Of a DNA stretch of 64,000 nt, positions 20,952 through 29,846 are shown piece after piece (position 1 is the stretch's first letter; each line of letters starts with the position of its first letter). Location: contig NZ_CP104992.1 of assembly GCF_030323265.1 (NCBI RefSeq), positions 186,001-250,000 of the forward strand, given 5' to 3'. Under the pieces are notes generated by a model. That model made no database searches. It worked only from the letters and a program-made list of their open reading frames with translations, and was not told the DNA's origin. Position numbers and translations under genes: made by a program. This stretch comes from Terrirhizobium terrae. Lineage in GTDB: Bacteria; Pseudomonadota; Alphaproteobacteria; Rhizobiales; Rhizobiaceae.

Positions 20952-21343
20952 GCGAGAAGTTCCATTCCGGGCACGCGCGTCGCGGCCTGCTTGTCGAAAG
21001 TCATGATGCGGGCACAGCCCACACGTTGCGCACCCCAAGCGATCAGATAGTCCGCTAGATGCGCTTTCGGGCCCGCATCACTCAAAAGCGCGTCGAGTTC
21101 TTCCGTGTATTCGAAGACCAAGCCGTCTGTGGCAAGCAGGTTCTGGAGCAGCTCTGTGATCACCGTCATAGGATACCTGAGGCGCCGGTTGAGAATCCAT
21201 ACCGTTTCCGCGACGACAACCGCACTGACATAAGCGGGAGCCTCCGCAGTTCGTTCGCTGAGGAACCGGCGAGCGGCGAGATTCTGGCTTGGTTCGTCAT
21301 CCACGAGAAAGCGCACCAGTATGTTTGTGTCTATACCGATCAC
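20948..21343 (-). CDS. vapC: PIN-domain toxin, VapC-like (pair 1)
   Basis: VapC toxins are PIN-fold endoribonucleases that cut tRNA or rRNA. I prefer the GTG at 21343 ([18 protein letters not shown]), which has GGAG 7-8 bases upstream and overlaps the antitoxin stop; an ATG six codons earlier lacks a ribosome site. The acidic residues fit the PIN pattern: Asp5 in GIDTN, Glu in [10 protein letters not shown], and Asp residues in [12 protein letters not shown] and TFDKQAA. The length of 131 residues is typical. It lies between ruvA and ruvB, with the antitoxin upstream and ruvB overlapping its stop. Confidence 0.87.
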   Translation of the reverse strand: MIGIDTNILVRFLVDDEPSQNLAARRFLSERTAEAPAYVSAVVVAETVWILNRRLRYPMTVITELLQNLLATDGLVFEYTEELDALLSDAGPKAHLADYLIAWGAQRVGCARIMTFDKQAATRVPGMELLA

Positions 21344-21624
21344 CCGTTGTTCTCCGACCATTCGTGCATGATGCGGGCATCGTCTTCCGCAACGGCCTGT
21401 CCAATAGCATCGTCCATGTCTTCGATACTCAGGCTCTCTCCCGTGGGAGGCCTGCCAAGAATGCCGGCGAAATCCATGAGCTTCTTGTTTTTAGGAATAG
21501 CGACGACCTGTCCGTTGCGAGCAGACACATAGAAGCGCGTCCCAGGCTCAAGGTTGAGTGCGTCGCGAACTTCGCTAGGGATCGTAATTTGTCCCTTGGA
21601 GGTCATGGTCGTGAAGGCACCCAT
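21340..21624 (-). CDS. vapB: AbrB-type antitoxin (pair 1)
   Basis: The N-terminus MTSKGQITIPSEVRDALNL is a SpoVT/AbrB swapped-hairpin DNA-binding domain, and the C-terminal half (SLSIEDMDDAIGQAVAEDD) is the acidic toxin-binding tail. The ATG at 21624 has GAGG 7 bases upstream; an internal ATG at codon 7 starts right at the domain and is possible. GTAAGAAA occurs twice around the start and could be part of an autoregulatory operator, which is not proven. It overlaps vapC, as expected for such pairs. Confidence 0.87.
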   Translation of the reverse strand: MGAFTTMTSKGQITIPSEVRDALNLEPGTRFYVSARNGQVVAIPKNKKLMDFAGILGRPPTGESLSIEDMDDAIGQAVAEDDARIMHEWSENNG

Positions 21625-21686
21625 TTCTTACCTCGTGCAAATTTTCTTACATCAAAGGTATCAGCATTTCGCTCGATCACCAATTC

Positions 21687-22300
21687 TTACCGCGCTAACT
21701 CCTTCAGCCCGAACCGGATCAGCTTCGCGCTATCCGCCCCCTCCCCCGCCGTCTTCATCGCCGCAGCGACGGCATTGGCAGCTTGGTCGCGCGAGTAACC
21801 AAGATTAGTCAGCGCCGAGACGGCATCGGCCACCGGCGCCGATGCAACACCCTCGCCGATCTCCTGCTTGAGGCCAATATTGGCCGAAGCCTCGCCCGCG
21901 AAAGCCGGCGCCTTGTTCTTCAACTCGGTGACGATACGCACCGCGACCTTCGGGCCGACCCCGGCGCGCGCGACACCGCCGTCTTGTCCTGCAGCGCGAT
22001 CGCATTGGCGAGTTCGCCCGGCGTCAGTGTCGAAAGCACCGCGAGCGCCACCTTGGACCCGACCCCCTGCACGCTTTGCAACAGGCCGAACCATTCGCGC
22101 TCGAGCGCCGAAACGAAGCCGAACAGTTTCAACTGGTCTTCGCGCACATAGGTTTCGATGAACAGGATCGCCGCCTCACCGACATTGAGGCGCGACAGGG
22201 TACGCGAAGAGCAGAATGCCTCGTAGCAGACGCCATGCACGTCGACGAGAACATGGTCGTCACCGATCTCGTCGATAGTGCCTTTGAGCTTGCCGATCAT
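21687..22300 (-). CDS. ruvA: Holliday junction binding protein RuvA (one frameshift)
   Basis: RuvA binds the four-way junction as a tetramer and loads RuvB. From [18 protein letters not shown] at 22300 the OB-fold domain comes first, then helix-hairpin-helix motifs ([17 protein letters not shown] and [14 protein letters not shown]), and the mobile RuvB-binding domain at the end ([19 protein letters not shown]). The frame breaks in the run at 21959-21962; restoring one base joins [12 protein letters not shown] and gives 204 residues, the expected length. It is flanked on both sides by toxin-antitoxin pairs. Confidence 0.96.
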
Positions 22301-22316
22301 GAAATGGGTCCGCCGC

Positions 22317-22742
22317 TTAGGATGAGAGAGGATGGGTTTCGGGAGAGATGAGTTCAAGTGACGGGAAGTATAACCGGTAGCGCGCCGGATCTCGCGTGAG
22401 CAGCCTGTGCGAGCGTACCGAAGCATGCGCGCCGATCAGGAAATCCGGCAAAGTGCGTTCGCGCAGACCGCCCGCACGGCGATAGGAAAAATGCGCCTTT
22501 CCGGCGTGATGCGCAGCCTCGTAAGACAGGGGCTCACGCTTGAGGTTAAGCCAGCCGAACGCTTCCACGATTTCCTGTTCGGACAGCGATGAGGCCGCGA
22601 GTTCAGACCATATGACCGGGTTGAGCACCAGCTCGCCCTCGCCATGACATAACTCGAGCGCAGCGAGTGACCACGATCTGAAAGATGTAGCAGGGCCAAG
22701 CACGTCGATCAGAACATTCGTATCAACCACGGTCGAGGTCAT
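22317..22742 (-). CDS. vapC: PIN-domain toxin, VapC-like (pair 2)
   Basis: A second PIN protein, 141 residues, not closely similar to the first. The PIN acidic residues are Asp7 in [11 protein letters not shown], Glu in [12 protein letters not shown], and Asp in [10 protein letters not shown] and [12 protein letters not shown]. The C-terminal [14 protein letters not shown] is typical of a VapC subgroup. Its start overlaps the antitoxin by 20 bases, and its stop lies 16 bases from ruvA. Confidence 0.88.
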   Translation of the reverse strand: MTSTVVDTNVLIDVLGPATSFRSWSLAALELCHGEGELVLNPVIWSELAASSLSEQEIVEAFGWLNLKREPLSYEAAHHAGKAHFSYRRAGGLRERTLPDFLIGAHASVRSHRLLTRDPARYRLYFPSLELISPETHPLSS

Positions 22743-22980
22743 CGCGAGGGCCTCTCAGCCATTCCATATACTCATCCGTCGTCATGCCCATCGTGTCGAA
22801 GGTACCTTTGACGCTTTCGGCCCATTCCTTGAAGTCTTTGAAGTCGTTCTTGCGCGTGCTCTTTACCAACATCACGCCGTCATCGGAGACATGAAAATCC
22901 ACCTCCGAACCAGGACCGATATTCAGCCTGTCGCGGACATTCTTCGGGATCGTAACCTGACCTTTTTCGGTGACGCGCAT
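22723..22980 (-). CDS. vapB: AbrB-type antitoxin (pair 2)
   Basis: The 85-residue protein opens MRVTEKGQVTIPKNVRDRLNI, a SpoVT/AbrB DNA-binding domain, split here as MRVTEKGQVTIP and KNVRDRLNI. The tail [20 protein letters not shown] would bind the toxin. A perfect 9-bp inverted repeat touches the start codon and contains the ribosome-binding AGAGG, so binding of the antitoxin could block both transcription and translation. The length and overlap with vapC are typical for an antitoxin. Confidence 0.88.
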   Translation of the reverse strand: MRVTEKGQVTIPKNVRDRLNIGPGSEVDFHVSDDGVMLVKSTRKNDFKDFKEWAESVKGTFDTMGMTTDEYMEWLRGPRDDLDRG

Positions 22981-23003
22981 GGTAATACCTCTGCGGTATT
23001 ACC
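22981..23003 (-). promoter_or_regulatory. Operator-like perfect inverted repeat overlapping the vapB2 ribosome site
   Basis: GGTAATACC (22981-22989) and GGTATTACC (22995-23003) are exact inverted arms with a 5-base centre. On the minus strand this reads through GCAGAGG just before the vapB2 ATG, so the Shine-Dalgarno sequence lies inside the repeat. An AbrB-type antitoxin operator is the likely explanation. Confidence 0.65.
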
Positions 23004-23047
23004 TATCCAGCGAAACAGAACAAGTCAAGAACAAAGATCGTGGACGC

Positions 23048-23557
23048 TTAACCCACCAGCGCTTGCCGCATGCGATTGCCGCCACGATTATGTGCATGGC
23101 AGATGGCGATGGCGAGAGCGTCAGCAGCGTCGTTGCCCTTGAATTCCGCCTTCGGCATCAGGATTTTCAGCATCATGTGTATCTGCTGCTTCTCGCCGTG
23201 CCCGACACCGATGACCGATTTCTTCACCGCGTTCGGCGCATATTCCGAAACAGGCAGCCCTGCTCGCGCCGGCACCAGCATGACGACGCCGCGTGCCTGA
23301 CCAAGCTTCAGTGTCGCCACCGCATCCTTGTTGACAAAGGTCTGCTCGACCGCCGCCTCGTCCGGCTTGTAGGCATGTACCACTTCGGCCAGACCGTCAT
23401 GCAGCTGGCACAGACGTGACGCCAGATCCATGTCGCCGTCGGATGTCACCGTGCCCGACGCCACGAATCGCAGGGAATTGCCGAGCGTCTCGATGACGCC
23501 CCAGCCGGTCCTTCTCAGGCCCGGGTCGATGCCGATGATTCGAATAGTCGCTGCCAT
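23048..23557 (-). CDS. ruvC: Crossover junction endodeoxyribonuclease RuvC
   Basis: RuvC resolves Holliday junctions after RuvAB migration. All four catalytic acids are visible: Asp11 in [14 protein letters not shown], Glu71 in [12 protein letters not shown], and Asp143 and Asp146 in [14 protein letters not shown]. The 169 residues are full length and the reading frame is intact. It is the first gene of a transcript running through both toxin-antitoxin pairs, ruvA and ruvB. In many relatives yebC precedes ruvC directly; here an MCP-like gene and a flavin monooxygenase gene on the other strand lie between them. Confidence 0.97.
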   Translation of the reverse strand: MAATIRIIGIDPGLRRTGWGVIETLGNSLRFVASGTVTSDGDMDLASRLCQLHDGLAEVVHAYKPDEAAVEQTFVNKDAVATLKLGQARGVVMLVPARAGLPVSEYAPNAVKKSVIGVGHGEKQQIHMMLKILMPKAEFKGNDAADALAIAICHAHNRGGNRMRQALVG

Positions 23558-23626
23558 GGCTCACCTTATCGTCGCCCGTCATCAAGTGCCATCGAAATAT
23601 GAACAAAACAGAAACGCGCGCCGTAC

Positions 23627-23641
23627 TTAACCTTTGGCTAA
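23627..23641. promoter_or_regulatory. Near-consensus CtrA-like site upstream of the MCP-like gene
   Basis: TTAACCTTTGGCTAA fits TTAA-N7-CTAA, one base from the TTAA-N7-TTAA full site, and lies about 91 bases before the MCP-like start. It could equally be chance in an AT-richer gap. Confidence 0.3.
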
Positions 23642-23731
23642 CTAAAAGCTGATTGCTTTTGGATCATGATGCAACGCGAGGTTATCCTGCGCGTTAACCG
23701 ACCGCTCGAATGATACGAGAGGAGATAGGCG

Positions 23732-25071
23732 ATGTCCGAACGCCGTGAGTTGTTTCTTCGGCTGTGGCCTCTTCTGGCGCTGCAGAACGGATTGCTGGCC
23801 GCGTTGATGCTGAACCTGTCTCCGGGATTATCCGCGGCCATGATGGCCGCGTTGGCGGCGGGCGTCATCGTTTTACCGGTGGCGATGGCCATGATGGCCG
23901 CCCGCCTCGCCAGCCCCTCCTCCAGCCTCTCCAGAAATCAATCGCATCCACGACTGCACCGATCCGCAAAGACCCCGTTGCAGAAATAGAAAAGCCTTCG
24001 ATTGCTCTAGTAACCGCTCGTGCCGACGTCGTCGAACTCCGGTCGGAGAGGCTTGACGAGTCGCTTGCCGGCACGCTTGAGGCCGAAGATAAACAGTTCG
24101 CGATGAACATGTTCGACGCCGGTTTGAGACGGCTGGCCTCCGCTGATCTCTCGGCGCGACTGGATACCCCTCTGCCCGAAGAGTTCGAAGGCATGCGCGG
24201 CGACTTCAATCGTGCCATGCGGCTCTTGGATGATAGCCTCGCTGCGATTTCAAGGTCGGCAAGCCGCCTGCACGGAGAATGCACCGCCGCACGATTCCAG
24301 CGCGACCATCAGCGGACGACGGCGGTGGACGAGACGCCAATCCTGGCTAGGGCAGGTGACGACCTCAGAAATACATCCTCGGCAATGCGCAGCCGGGCGA
24401 CCGGCCTTCAGCAGGTTTCGGCCATGGCCGGCGACGCGGCAGCACGCCTGGAGCGTCAGGGCGCTGCCGCCGCAAAGGCAGGCACGGCACTGACCAGCGT
24501 GGCAGGCAGCAGCGGCCGGATTGGCTCGGCAGCGTCCAACATGCGCGATATCGCCTTTCGCACCAACATGCTGTCGGTCAACGCCAGCGTTGCTGCTGCA
24601 AACGGCTCGGCACCGGATGACGTCTTGAAGACCTTCGCCATGGAGTTGCGCGAACTGGCGGAAAATGCCGCGACGGTCGCCAAGGAAGCTTCGGTCCTCG
24701 AGCGAGACTTGAGTATCTCGGCTGCTGAAGCCCGTTCCTCAATCGATCAGCTTGTTCGCGAGGGCGATGGGGTCTCCTCCGAGCTTGAAACAATGGCAAG
24801 CCGGATCAGCTCGATCTCCGACACGTTCGAAAGCTCGGCCGAAATGATGGATCGCACAGGCGCGGTTCTCGAAGAGCTGGTGAAATCGAATGTTGAGCGC
24901 TCGTCTTCTGATCATGAATGGGATGACATGCTCGATCGCATGACCCATGAGCTCGCGATGATCAATCAGCATTGCGGACGCTTCATGAAGGTTACGGTCA
25001 TGCAGGATAATCCGCCGCCCCAGGACCGGCCACCAAGGTCGCGCAGTCATCTGAGGCTGATCAAGACGTGA
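23732..25071 (+). CDS. MCP-like signalling protein, degenerate (one frameshift)
   Basis: After joining, 446 residues. The N-terminus has two membrane segments (LWPLLALQNGLLAALML and MMAALAAGVIVLPVAMAMMA) with almost no periplasmic loop, so no external sensor domain. A HAMP-like stretch (LRRLASADLSARLDTPLPEEF) and a coiled-coil region follow. The MCP core NMRDIAFRTNMLSVNASVAA is weakened compared with DIAFQTNLLALNA, with no clear methylation helices. The frame breaks in the C-run at 23914-23917; adding one C gives ARLASPLLQPLQKSIAST. A terminator follows directly. It may sense the membrane or cytoplasm, or work outside chemotaxis; its function is uncertain. Confidence 0.75.
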
Positions 25072-25074
25072 TGG

Positions 25075-25094
25075 AAGGGTGCCTCGGCACCCTT
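25075..25094 (+). terminator. Terminator of the MCP-like gene
   Basis: AAGGGTGC (25075-25082) and GCACCCTT (25087-25094) form a perfect stem with a CTCG loop, followed by TTCTC. It starts 3 bases after the stop codon. Confidence 0.75.
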
Positions 25095-25186
25095 TTCTCA
25101 TGGCAGACGCAAGCGAGGGGTCGCATCCCGCAAGCAGGGTTCCTAGATAGAGGCATATCCTGTTCAATTCCTTTCAAGGTAGCCCC

Positions 25187-26181
25187 ATGATCCCGTTCTC
25201 GATACTCGATCTTTCGCCGATCGGCGAAGGATATTCCGTACGTGACGCCCTCGACCAGTCGCAGAAAATGGCCGTGAAAGCCGAGGAACAGGGATATAAC
25301 CGTGTGTGGCTGGCGGAACATCACGGCATGCCGGGTATTGCCAGCGCCGCGACCGCTATCGTGATCGCCCATGTCGGCGCAGCGACGAAGAAGATCCGTG
25401 TCGGCTCCGGCGGCGTCATGCTGCCCAATCATTCGCCGCTCGTCATCGCCGAACAGTTCGGCACGCTGGAAGCGCTGTTGCCCGGCCGCGTCGACCTCGG
25501 CCTCGGCCGCGCTCCCGGCACCGACATGCGCACCGCCAGTGCGCTTCGCCGCAACATGGATGCCGGCGCGGAGAACTTCCCCCACGACATCGTCGAACTC
25601 AAGCATCTGCTCGGCACGCCGATCGAAAACCAGGCGGTGATCGCCGTTCCGGGCACCGAGGCAAACGTGCCGCTCTGGCTGCTCGGCTCGAGCCTCTACA
25701 GCGCCCATCTCGCGGCCGCACTCGGCATGCCCTATGCCTTCGCCTCGCATTTTGCGCCCGACATGCTGATGGATGCGATCGCCATCTATCGCGAGCGCTT
25801 CCAGCCCTCCCCGAGCTTGAAAAGCCCTATGTCATGGTCGGTGTCATGGGTGTCGCGGCCGATACGGACGAGGAAGCCGAAAAGCTGTTCACCTCCTCCC
25901 AGCAGCAGTTTGTCAACCTGCGCAAGAATGTCCGTTCCCGCTTCCCGAAGCCGGTCGACAGCATGGAAGGCTTCTGGACGCCGATGGAGAAGATGAGCGT
26001 CGAGCACACATTGCGCTATGCCGCGGTCGGCTCCGTTCCGACCATCGAGGCCCAGCTGAAGGACTTCCTCGAAGAGACGCAGGCTGACGAACTGATCATC
26101 TCCATGCCGATCCACGATATCGACAAGCGCCTCCGCTCCGTCGAACTCTTCGCCAACCTTCCAATGATGAAGAAGGTTTGA
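25187..26181 (+). CDS. LLM-class flavin-dependent oxidoreductase (one frameshift)
   Basis: This is a luciferase-like monooxygenase of the MsnO8/YhbW type: [16 protein letters not shown] start, [36 protein letters not shown] and [15 protein letters not shown] are all family signatures, with the last marking the FMN-binding region. Such proteins use reduced FMN and oxygen on unknown small molecules. The frame breaks in the C-run at 25809-25812; adding one C gives [21 protein letters not shown] continuity and 331 residues, the usual length. Single gene between MCP-like and yebC, divided from yebC by a shared terminator. Confidence 0.9.
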
Positions 26182-26193
26182 GGCAGAAACGAA

Positions 26194-26218
26194 AACGGGC
26201 CGGCAAGACCGGCCCGTT
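26194..26218 (-). terminator. Terminator of yebC (bidirectional with the LLM gene)
   Basis: AACGGGCCGG (26194-26203) pairs with CCGGCCCGTT (26209-26218) around CAAGA. On the minus strand the stem is followed by TTCGTTTCTG. It lies between two convergent genes and may stop both. Confidence 0.8.
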
Positions 26219-26241
26219 CGCTATTCTGCATGGGATGAAGA

Positions 26242-26987
26242 TCAGGCCGAGAGCTTGGCCATGACTTCTTCCGACACTTCGAAGTTCGAGTAGACGTTCT
26301 GCACGTCGTCATCGTCTTCCAGGTTGTCGATGAGCTTCATCAGCGACTGGGCCTTTTCCTCGTCCACTTCGATCGTGTTCTGGGGCTTCCAGATCGCCTT
26401 GACGGTTTCCGCTTCGCCGAGCACGGCTTCCAGCGCCTTGGACACTTCGTTCATGTCCTCGAAGCCGCAATAGATCGTGTGGCCGTCTTCATCCGAGACG
26501 ACGTCTTCGGCACCCGCTTCGATCGCCGCTTCCATGACCTTGTCGGCGTCGCCGACTTCAGGCTTGTAGGTGATCTCGCCGACGTGGTCGAAGAGAAGGA
26601 AACCGAGCCGGTTTCGCCCAGCGCGCCGCCGGCCTTGGAGAAGATCGAACGGACATTGGAGGCCGTACGGTTGCGGTTGTCGGTCAGCGCCTCGACGATG
26701 ACGGCGGTGCCGCCCGGGCCGTAGCCTTCGTAACGAACAGCGTCATAGGTCTCGGCGTCTGCACCCGAGGCCTTCTTGATCGCGCGGTCGATATTGTCCT
26801 TCGGCATCGACTGCGCCTTGGCGTTCTGCACGGCAAGGCGAAGGGCGGCGTTCATCGTCGGGTCAGGCAGACCGGTCTTGGCGGCAACCGTGATTTCACG
26901 CGCGAGCTTGGAGAACAGCTTGGAACGGATGCCGTCCTGCTTGCCCTTGCGGTGCATGATATTCTTGAACTGTGAATGGCCAGCCAT
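26242..26987 (-). CDS. yebC: YebC/TACO1-family protein (one frameshift)
   Basis: YebC proteins were described as DNA-binding regulators and more recently as translation factors acting at polyproline stretches. The start [18 protein letters not shown] is the family signature, and the core [19 protein letters not shown] and [18 protein letters not shown] are intact. The frame breaks near 26594-26599; restoring one base gives [19 protein letters not shown] and 248 residues. The C-terminus has the acidic [21 protein letters not shown] stretch (here [18 protein letters not shown]). It diverges from the PNPOx-family gene. Confidence 0.96.
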
Positions 26988-27157
26988 GGCACCCCTGATA
27001 TCTTGGTCTGTTTGGGAATGGCGCCTTATAGTTTCGAAGAAGCGCGCGTTCAAGGCATTTCAACCAACCTTGTGACCGGAAACCCTTTTGGGAAAGGAAC
27101 AAAGCTTCGCATCCTGTCGTTTGTCACTTGAGGAAAACAACACGGAGACATGCGACA

Positions 27158-27670
27158 ATGGCCAGCCTGACGGAAGCCCGCGAAGCACCGGAGCGCCAGC
27201 TCTGGGACGAGATCACCGCCGTGCACGCCGGCATGCTCGGACTGGAAGGCAGCCATATGCATTTCCAGCCGATGGCGCCTAACCTCGACCGCGAGACGAA
27301 TACGATCTGGTTCTTCACCAGAACTGATACCGATCTCGTGCGCGCCATCCGGGCCGGCAGCCGCGCGCATTTCTGCGTCGTCGGCAAGAACCACGATTAC
27401 CACGCCTGCCTTTCGGGCATTCTCGAAATCCGCCCCGATCGAGCGAAGATCGACGAATACTGGAGCGCGGTGACCGCAGCCTGGTTCGAGCATGGCAAGG
27501 AAGATCCGGCGCTCACCATGATCGCGTTGCGCGTCGAAGATGCCGAGATCTGGGCATCGACAGACAGCTCGCTGAAATTCGGCTGGGAAATCGCCAAGGC
27601 CAACTGGAAGGATGAGAAGATGCCGGATGTCGGCGTCAAGCAGCACTTGACCTTCCCTGCCTACCACTAA
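27158..27670 (+). CDS. Pyridoxamine 5'-phosphate oxidase family protein (general stress protein 26-like)
   Basis: A 170-residue split-barrel flavin-binding protein of the Gsp26/PNPOx-like family: residues WFFTRTDTDLVRAIRAGSRAHF, split as WFFTRTDTDLV and RAIRAGSRAHF, then FCVVGKNHDYHACLSG and a helical IDEYWSAVTAAWFEHGKEDP. Proteins of this type bind FMN, F420 or haem, and the ligand cannot be deduced. The ATG at 27158 follows GGAGA. It stands alone between yebC and a convergent MBL-fold gene. Confidence 0.85.
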   Translation: MASLTEAREAPERQLWDEITAVHAGMLGLEGSHMHFQPMAPNLDRETNTIWFFTRTDTDLVRAIRAGSRAHFCVVGKNHDYHACLSGILEIRPDRAKIDEYWSAVTAAWFEHGKEDPALTMIALRVEDAEIWASTDSSLKFGWEIAKANWKDEKMPDVGVKQHLTFPAYH

Positions 27671-27691
27671 ACGAAAGAATGCCGCGGGACC

Positions 27692-28552
27692 TCACAGGCC
27701 CTGCGGCACCATGATCGTCGGCTTCTTCGGCAGAGACCGCATCGAAACCTTCAGCGTCCGTTCCTTCGCATAGGCGATATCGAATTTCCCATCGAACATG
27801 CTCAGAAACGTGTCGAGCGGTGGCCCGAACCGGTGCATCGGCAGGATCAGCGAAGAACGCAGCCGCTGCACCACCCGGCTCATGCTGTCGGCCCCCATCG
27901 TGAGCCCGCCATCGACCGGCACCATCAGGATGTCGAGCCGACCTATCTCCGTATACTGTGGCTCATTGAGCTCGAAATGCAGATGGCCGAGATGGCCAAT
28001 GCAGAGGCCAGCGACCTCGAAGATGAAGATCGAATTGCCGTTCTCCTCGATCCCGCCGCCCCAGTTGCGTATATCCGACACGACGTTGCGGATATAGACG
28101 TCGCCGATCATCTCCTGGTGCTTTGCCTTCTCGCCCGGCACGTCGCTCCAGCCGTGCAGGACATGCTTGATCTCCTGCGGCGGGCTGAGCGTGTAATGGG
28201 TGGAATGCGCCCTGTTCATCGTCACGACGTCGGGCATGCGATCGGGCTGGTAGGCGCCGCTATAATCCGTGGCGATGCCGATGCGTCCAGGCGTCTCGAT
28301 GAAATAGGTCGAGTGCCCGACGAAGGTGATCTTCACCTCTTCCCTGTCGGCAAGGGATAATTGCGTTTTGCCCTGAACCAGCTGCAGATCCGATGGCTTG
28401 AAGCTGGCGAACTGCACATCGGGCAAGTTCCGGGACGGTAGGTTTTGCGCAATCGCCTGACATTGGCTGACCGGCAGGCCATCCTGGGCGAAGACTGAAA
28501 AGGTGGAAAGTAGAAGACCAGAAAGACCGAATGCGAGAGTTCGCAGCATCAT
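27692..28552 (-). CDS. Secreted MBL-fold metallo-hydrolase-like protein
   Basis: The 286 residues start with a signal peptide (MMLRTLAFGLSGLLLSTFSV to FAQ). The rest has metallo-beta-lactamase-fold features of the L-ascorbate lactonase/UlaG type: ITFVGHSTYFIETPG, IATDYSG, VTMNRAHSTHYTLS (metal-binding His pattern), CIGHLGHLHF and MVPVDGG. The canonical HXHXDH appears replaced by NRAHSTHY, so catalytic activity is uncertain. It is the last gene of a five-gene minus-strand run starting with the CNNM-type gene. Confidence 0.83.
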   Translation of the reverse strand: MMLRTLAFGLSGLLLSTFSVFAQDGLPVSQCQAIAQNLPSRNLPDVQFASFKPSDLQLVQGKTQLSLADREEVKITFVGHSTYFIETPGRIGIATDYSGAYQPDRMPDVVTMNRAHSTHYTLSPPQEIKHVLHGWSDVPGEKAKHQEMIGDVYIRNVVSDIRNWGGGIEENGNSIFIFEVAGLCIGHLGHLHFELNEPQYTEIGRLDILMVPVDGGLTMGADSMSRVVQRLRSSLILPMHRFGPPLDTFLSMFDGKFDIAYAKERTLKVSMRSLPKKPTIMVPQGL

Positions 28553-28655
28553 GCCACACCCCGTGAACTGCGTTCATGCTCATTCCGGGAAGAAAGATGC
28601 GGGAACCTCTGCCAACCGTCCAGCGACGATTGCGAGGCAAAGCCTCACGATTCCG

Positions 28656-29006
28656 TCATTGCGGCTGGCGGCAAACGAAGGGAAGGAAAGTGCTCGCGGT
28701 GCCGAAATTCATCGCCGCGATGGTCAGCTTGTTGGCAAGCGCAATGTCCGCCGGAGCCGAGGAACAGATATCCGCGCCATTCGAACAACCGGCTGCGATG
28801 AACGCTTCATTCCCGCGAATGAACGCCTCGGTAACGCCAGTATCGCGCGACGACGCAAGAAGCTCTCGCCAGGCCTCGGCATAGAAAGCGCACTTTCTTT
28901 CCGGCCACGTCTTGCGCTCCACATCCGTTCCCTGCTGTGCCCAAGCGAGGCCAGCCGACGCCGTCAACATCGTCGCCATCGCGATCAGCCGTAGGGTACG
29001 GGACAT
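28656..29006 (-). CDS. Small secreted four-cysteine protein
   Basis: I do not recognise the family. The 116 residues open with a signal peptide (MSRTLRLIAMATMLTAS to AWA, cut near residue 23). The mature part is helical and has four cysteines (39, 74, 81, 112), which could form two disulfides in the periplasm. The ATG at 29006 has only a weak upstream site (GGTAAG). It lies 4 bases after ymdB and before the MBL-fold gene, so it is co-transcribed. Confidence 0.72.
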   Translation of the reverse strand: MSRTLRLIAMATMLTASAGLAWAQQGTDVERKTWPERKCAFYAEAWRELLASSRDTGVTEAFIRGNEAFIAAGCSNGADICSSAPADIALANKLTIAAMNFGTASTFLPFVCRQPQ

Positions 29007-29010
29007 GCAC

Positions 29011-29835
29011 TTACCGCCAGAAGCTCGGAATATTCTGGGCAAGCCGCGGTCCGATGCGGATCGGCTCGATCTTTTCCGCCAGCCCCGTCGCGTCGGAAAT
29101 CTCGATGCCGAGACCGCAGATCGTCGCCGGGCCGGATGCCGCCTCGAAACGGCCCTTCGGCATTTTCGAGATGAAGCGGTTGAGCGGTTCTTCCTTGTCC
29201 ATGCCGAGCGAGGAATCATAGTCGCCGCACATCCCCGCATCCGACATATAGCCCGTGCCGCCATTCAGGATCTGGCAGTCGGCCGTCGGCACATGCGTAT
29301 GGGTACCGACGACGAGGCTTGCACGCCCGTCGACGAAGTGGCCGAAACACTGCTTCTCGCTGGTCGCTTCCGCATGAAAATCGAAGACGATCGCGTCAGC
29401 CTGATCCTTCAGCGGTGCGGCTTCAAGAATGGCCTCCGCGGACTTGAAGGGATCGTCGAGTTCCGGGTGCATGAACACCCGGCCCATGATGTTGGCGACG
29501 AGCACGCGCGCACCGTTGCGGGCGTAGTAGAGGCCGGAGCCCTTGCCCGGCGTGCCGGCAGGATAATTGGCAGGCCGCAGGAACTGGTCGTGGCGGCCGG
29601 CGAAACCGACGGCTTCCTTCTGGTCCCACACATGGTTGCCGGTCGTCACCACGTCAGCGCCGGCATTGATCGTCTCAAGATAGATGTCTTCCGTAATACC
29701 GAAGCCGCCCGCAGCGTTCTCGCCGTTGACGATGACGAAGTCGAGCTTCAGGTCCGAAATCAGACCCGGCAGCTTTTCCCATACGGCGGTGCGACCGGAC
29801 TTGCCGACCATGTCACCCAAAAACAGAAGACGCAT
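29011..29835 (-). CDS. ymdB: YmdB-family metallophosphoesterase
   Basis: The family (TIGR00282) hydrolyses cyclic nucleotides with a di-iron centre. All metal motifs are present over 274 residues: FLGDMVGKSGR, VNGENAAGGFG, TTGNHVWDQKE, VFDFHAEATSEK and GTHTHVPTADCQ, with the MCGDYDSSLGMD loop after it. No signal peptide is seen, so it is cytoplasmic. It lies 11 bases from fau and 4 bases before the small secreted protein gene. Confidence 0.95.
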   Translation of the reverse strand: MRLLFLGDMVGKSGRTAVWEKLPGLISDLKLDFVIVNGENAAGGFGITEDIYLETINAGADVVTTGNHVWDQKEAVGFAGRHDQFLRPANYPAGTPGKGSGLYYARNGARVLVANIMGRVFMHPELDDPFKSAEAILEAAPLKDQADAIVFDFHAEATSEKQCFGHFVDGRASLVVGTHTHVPTADCQILNGGTGYMSDAGMCGDYDSSLGMDKEEPLNRFISKMPKGRFEAASGPATICGLGIEISDATGLAEKIEPIRIGPRLAQNIPSFWR

Positions 29836-29846
29836 TTCAATCCAAT

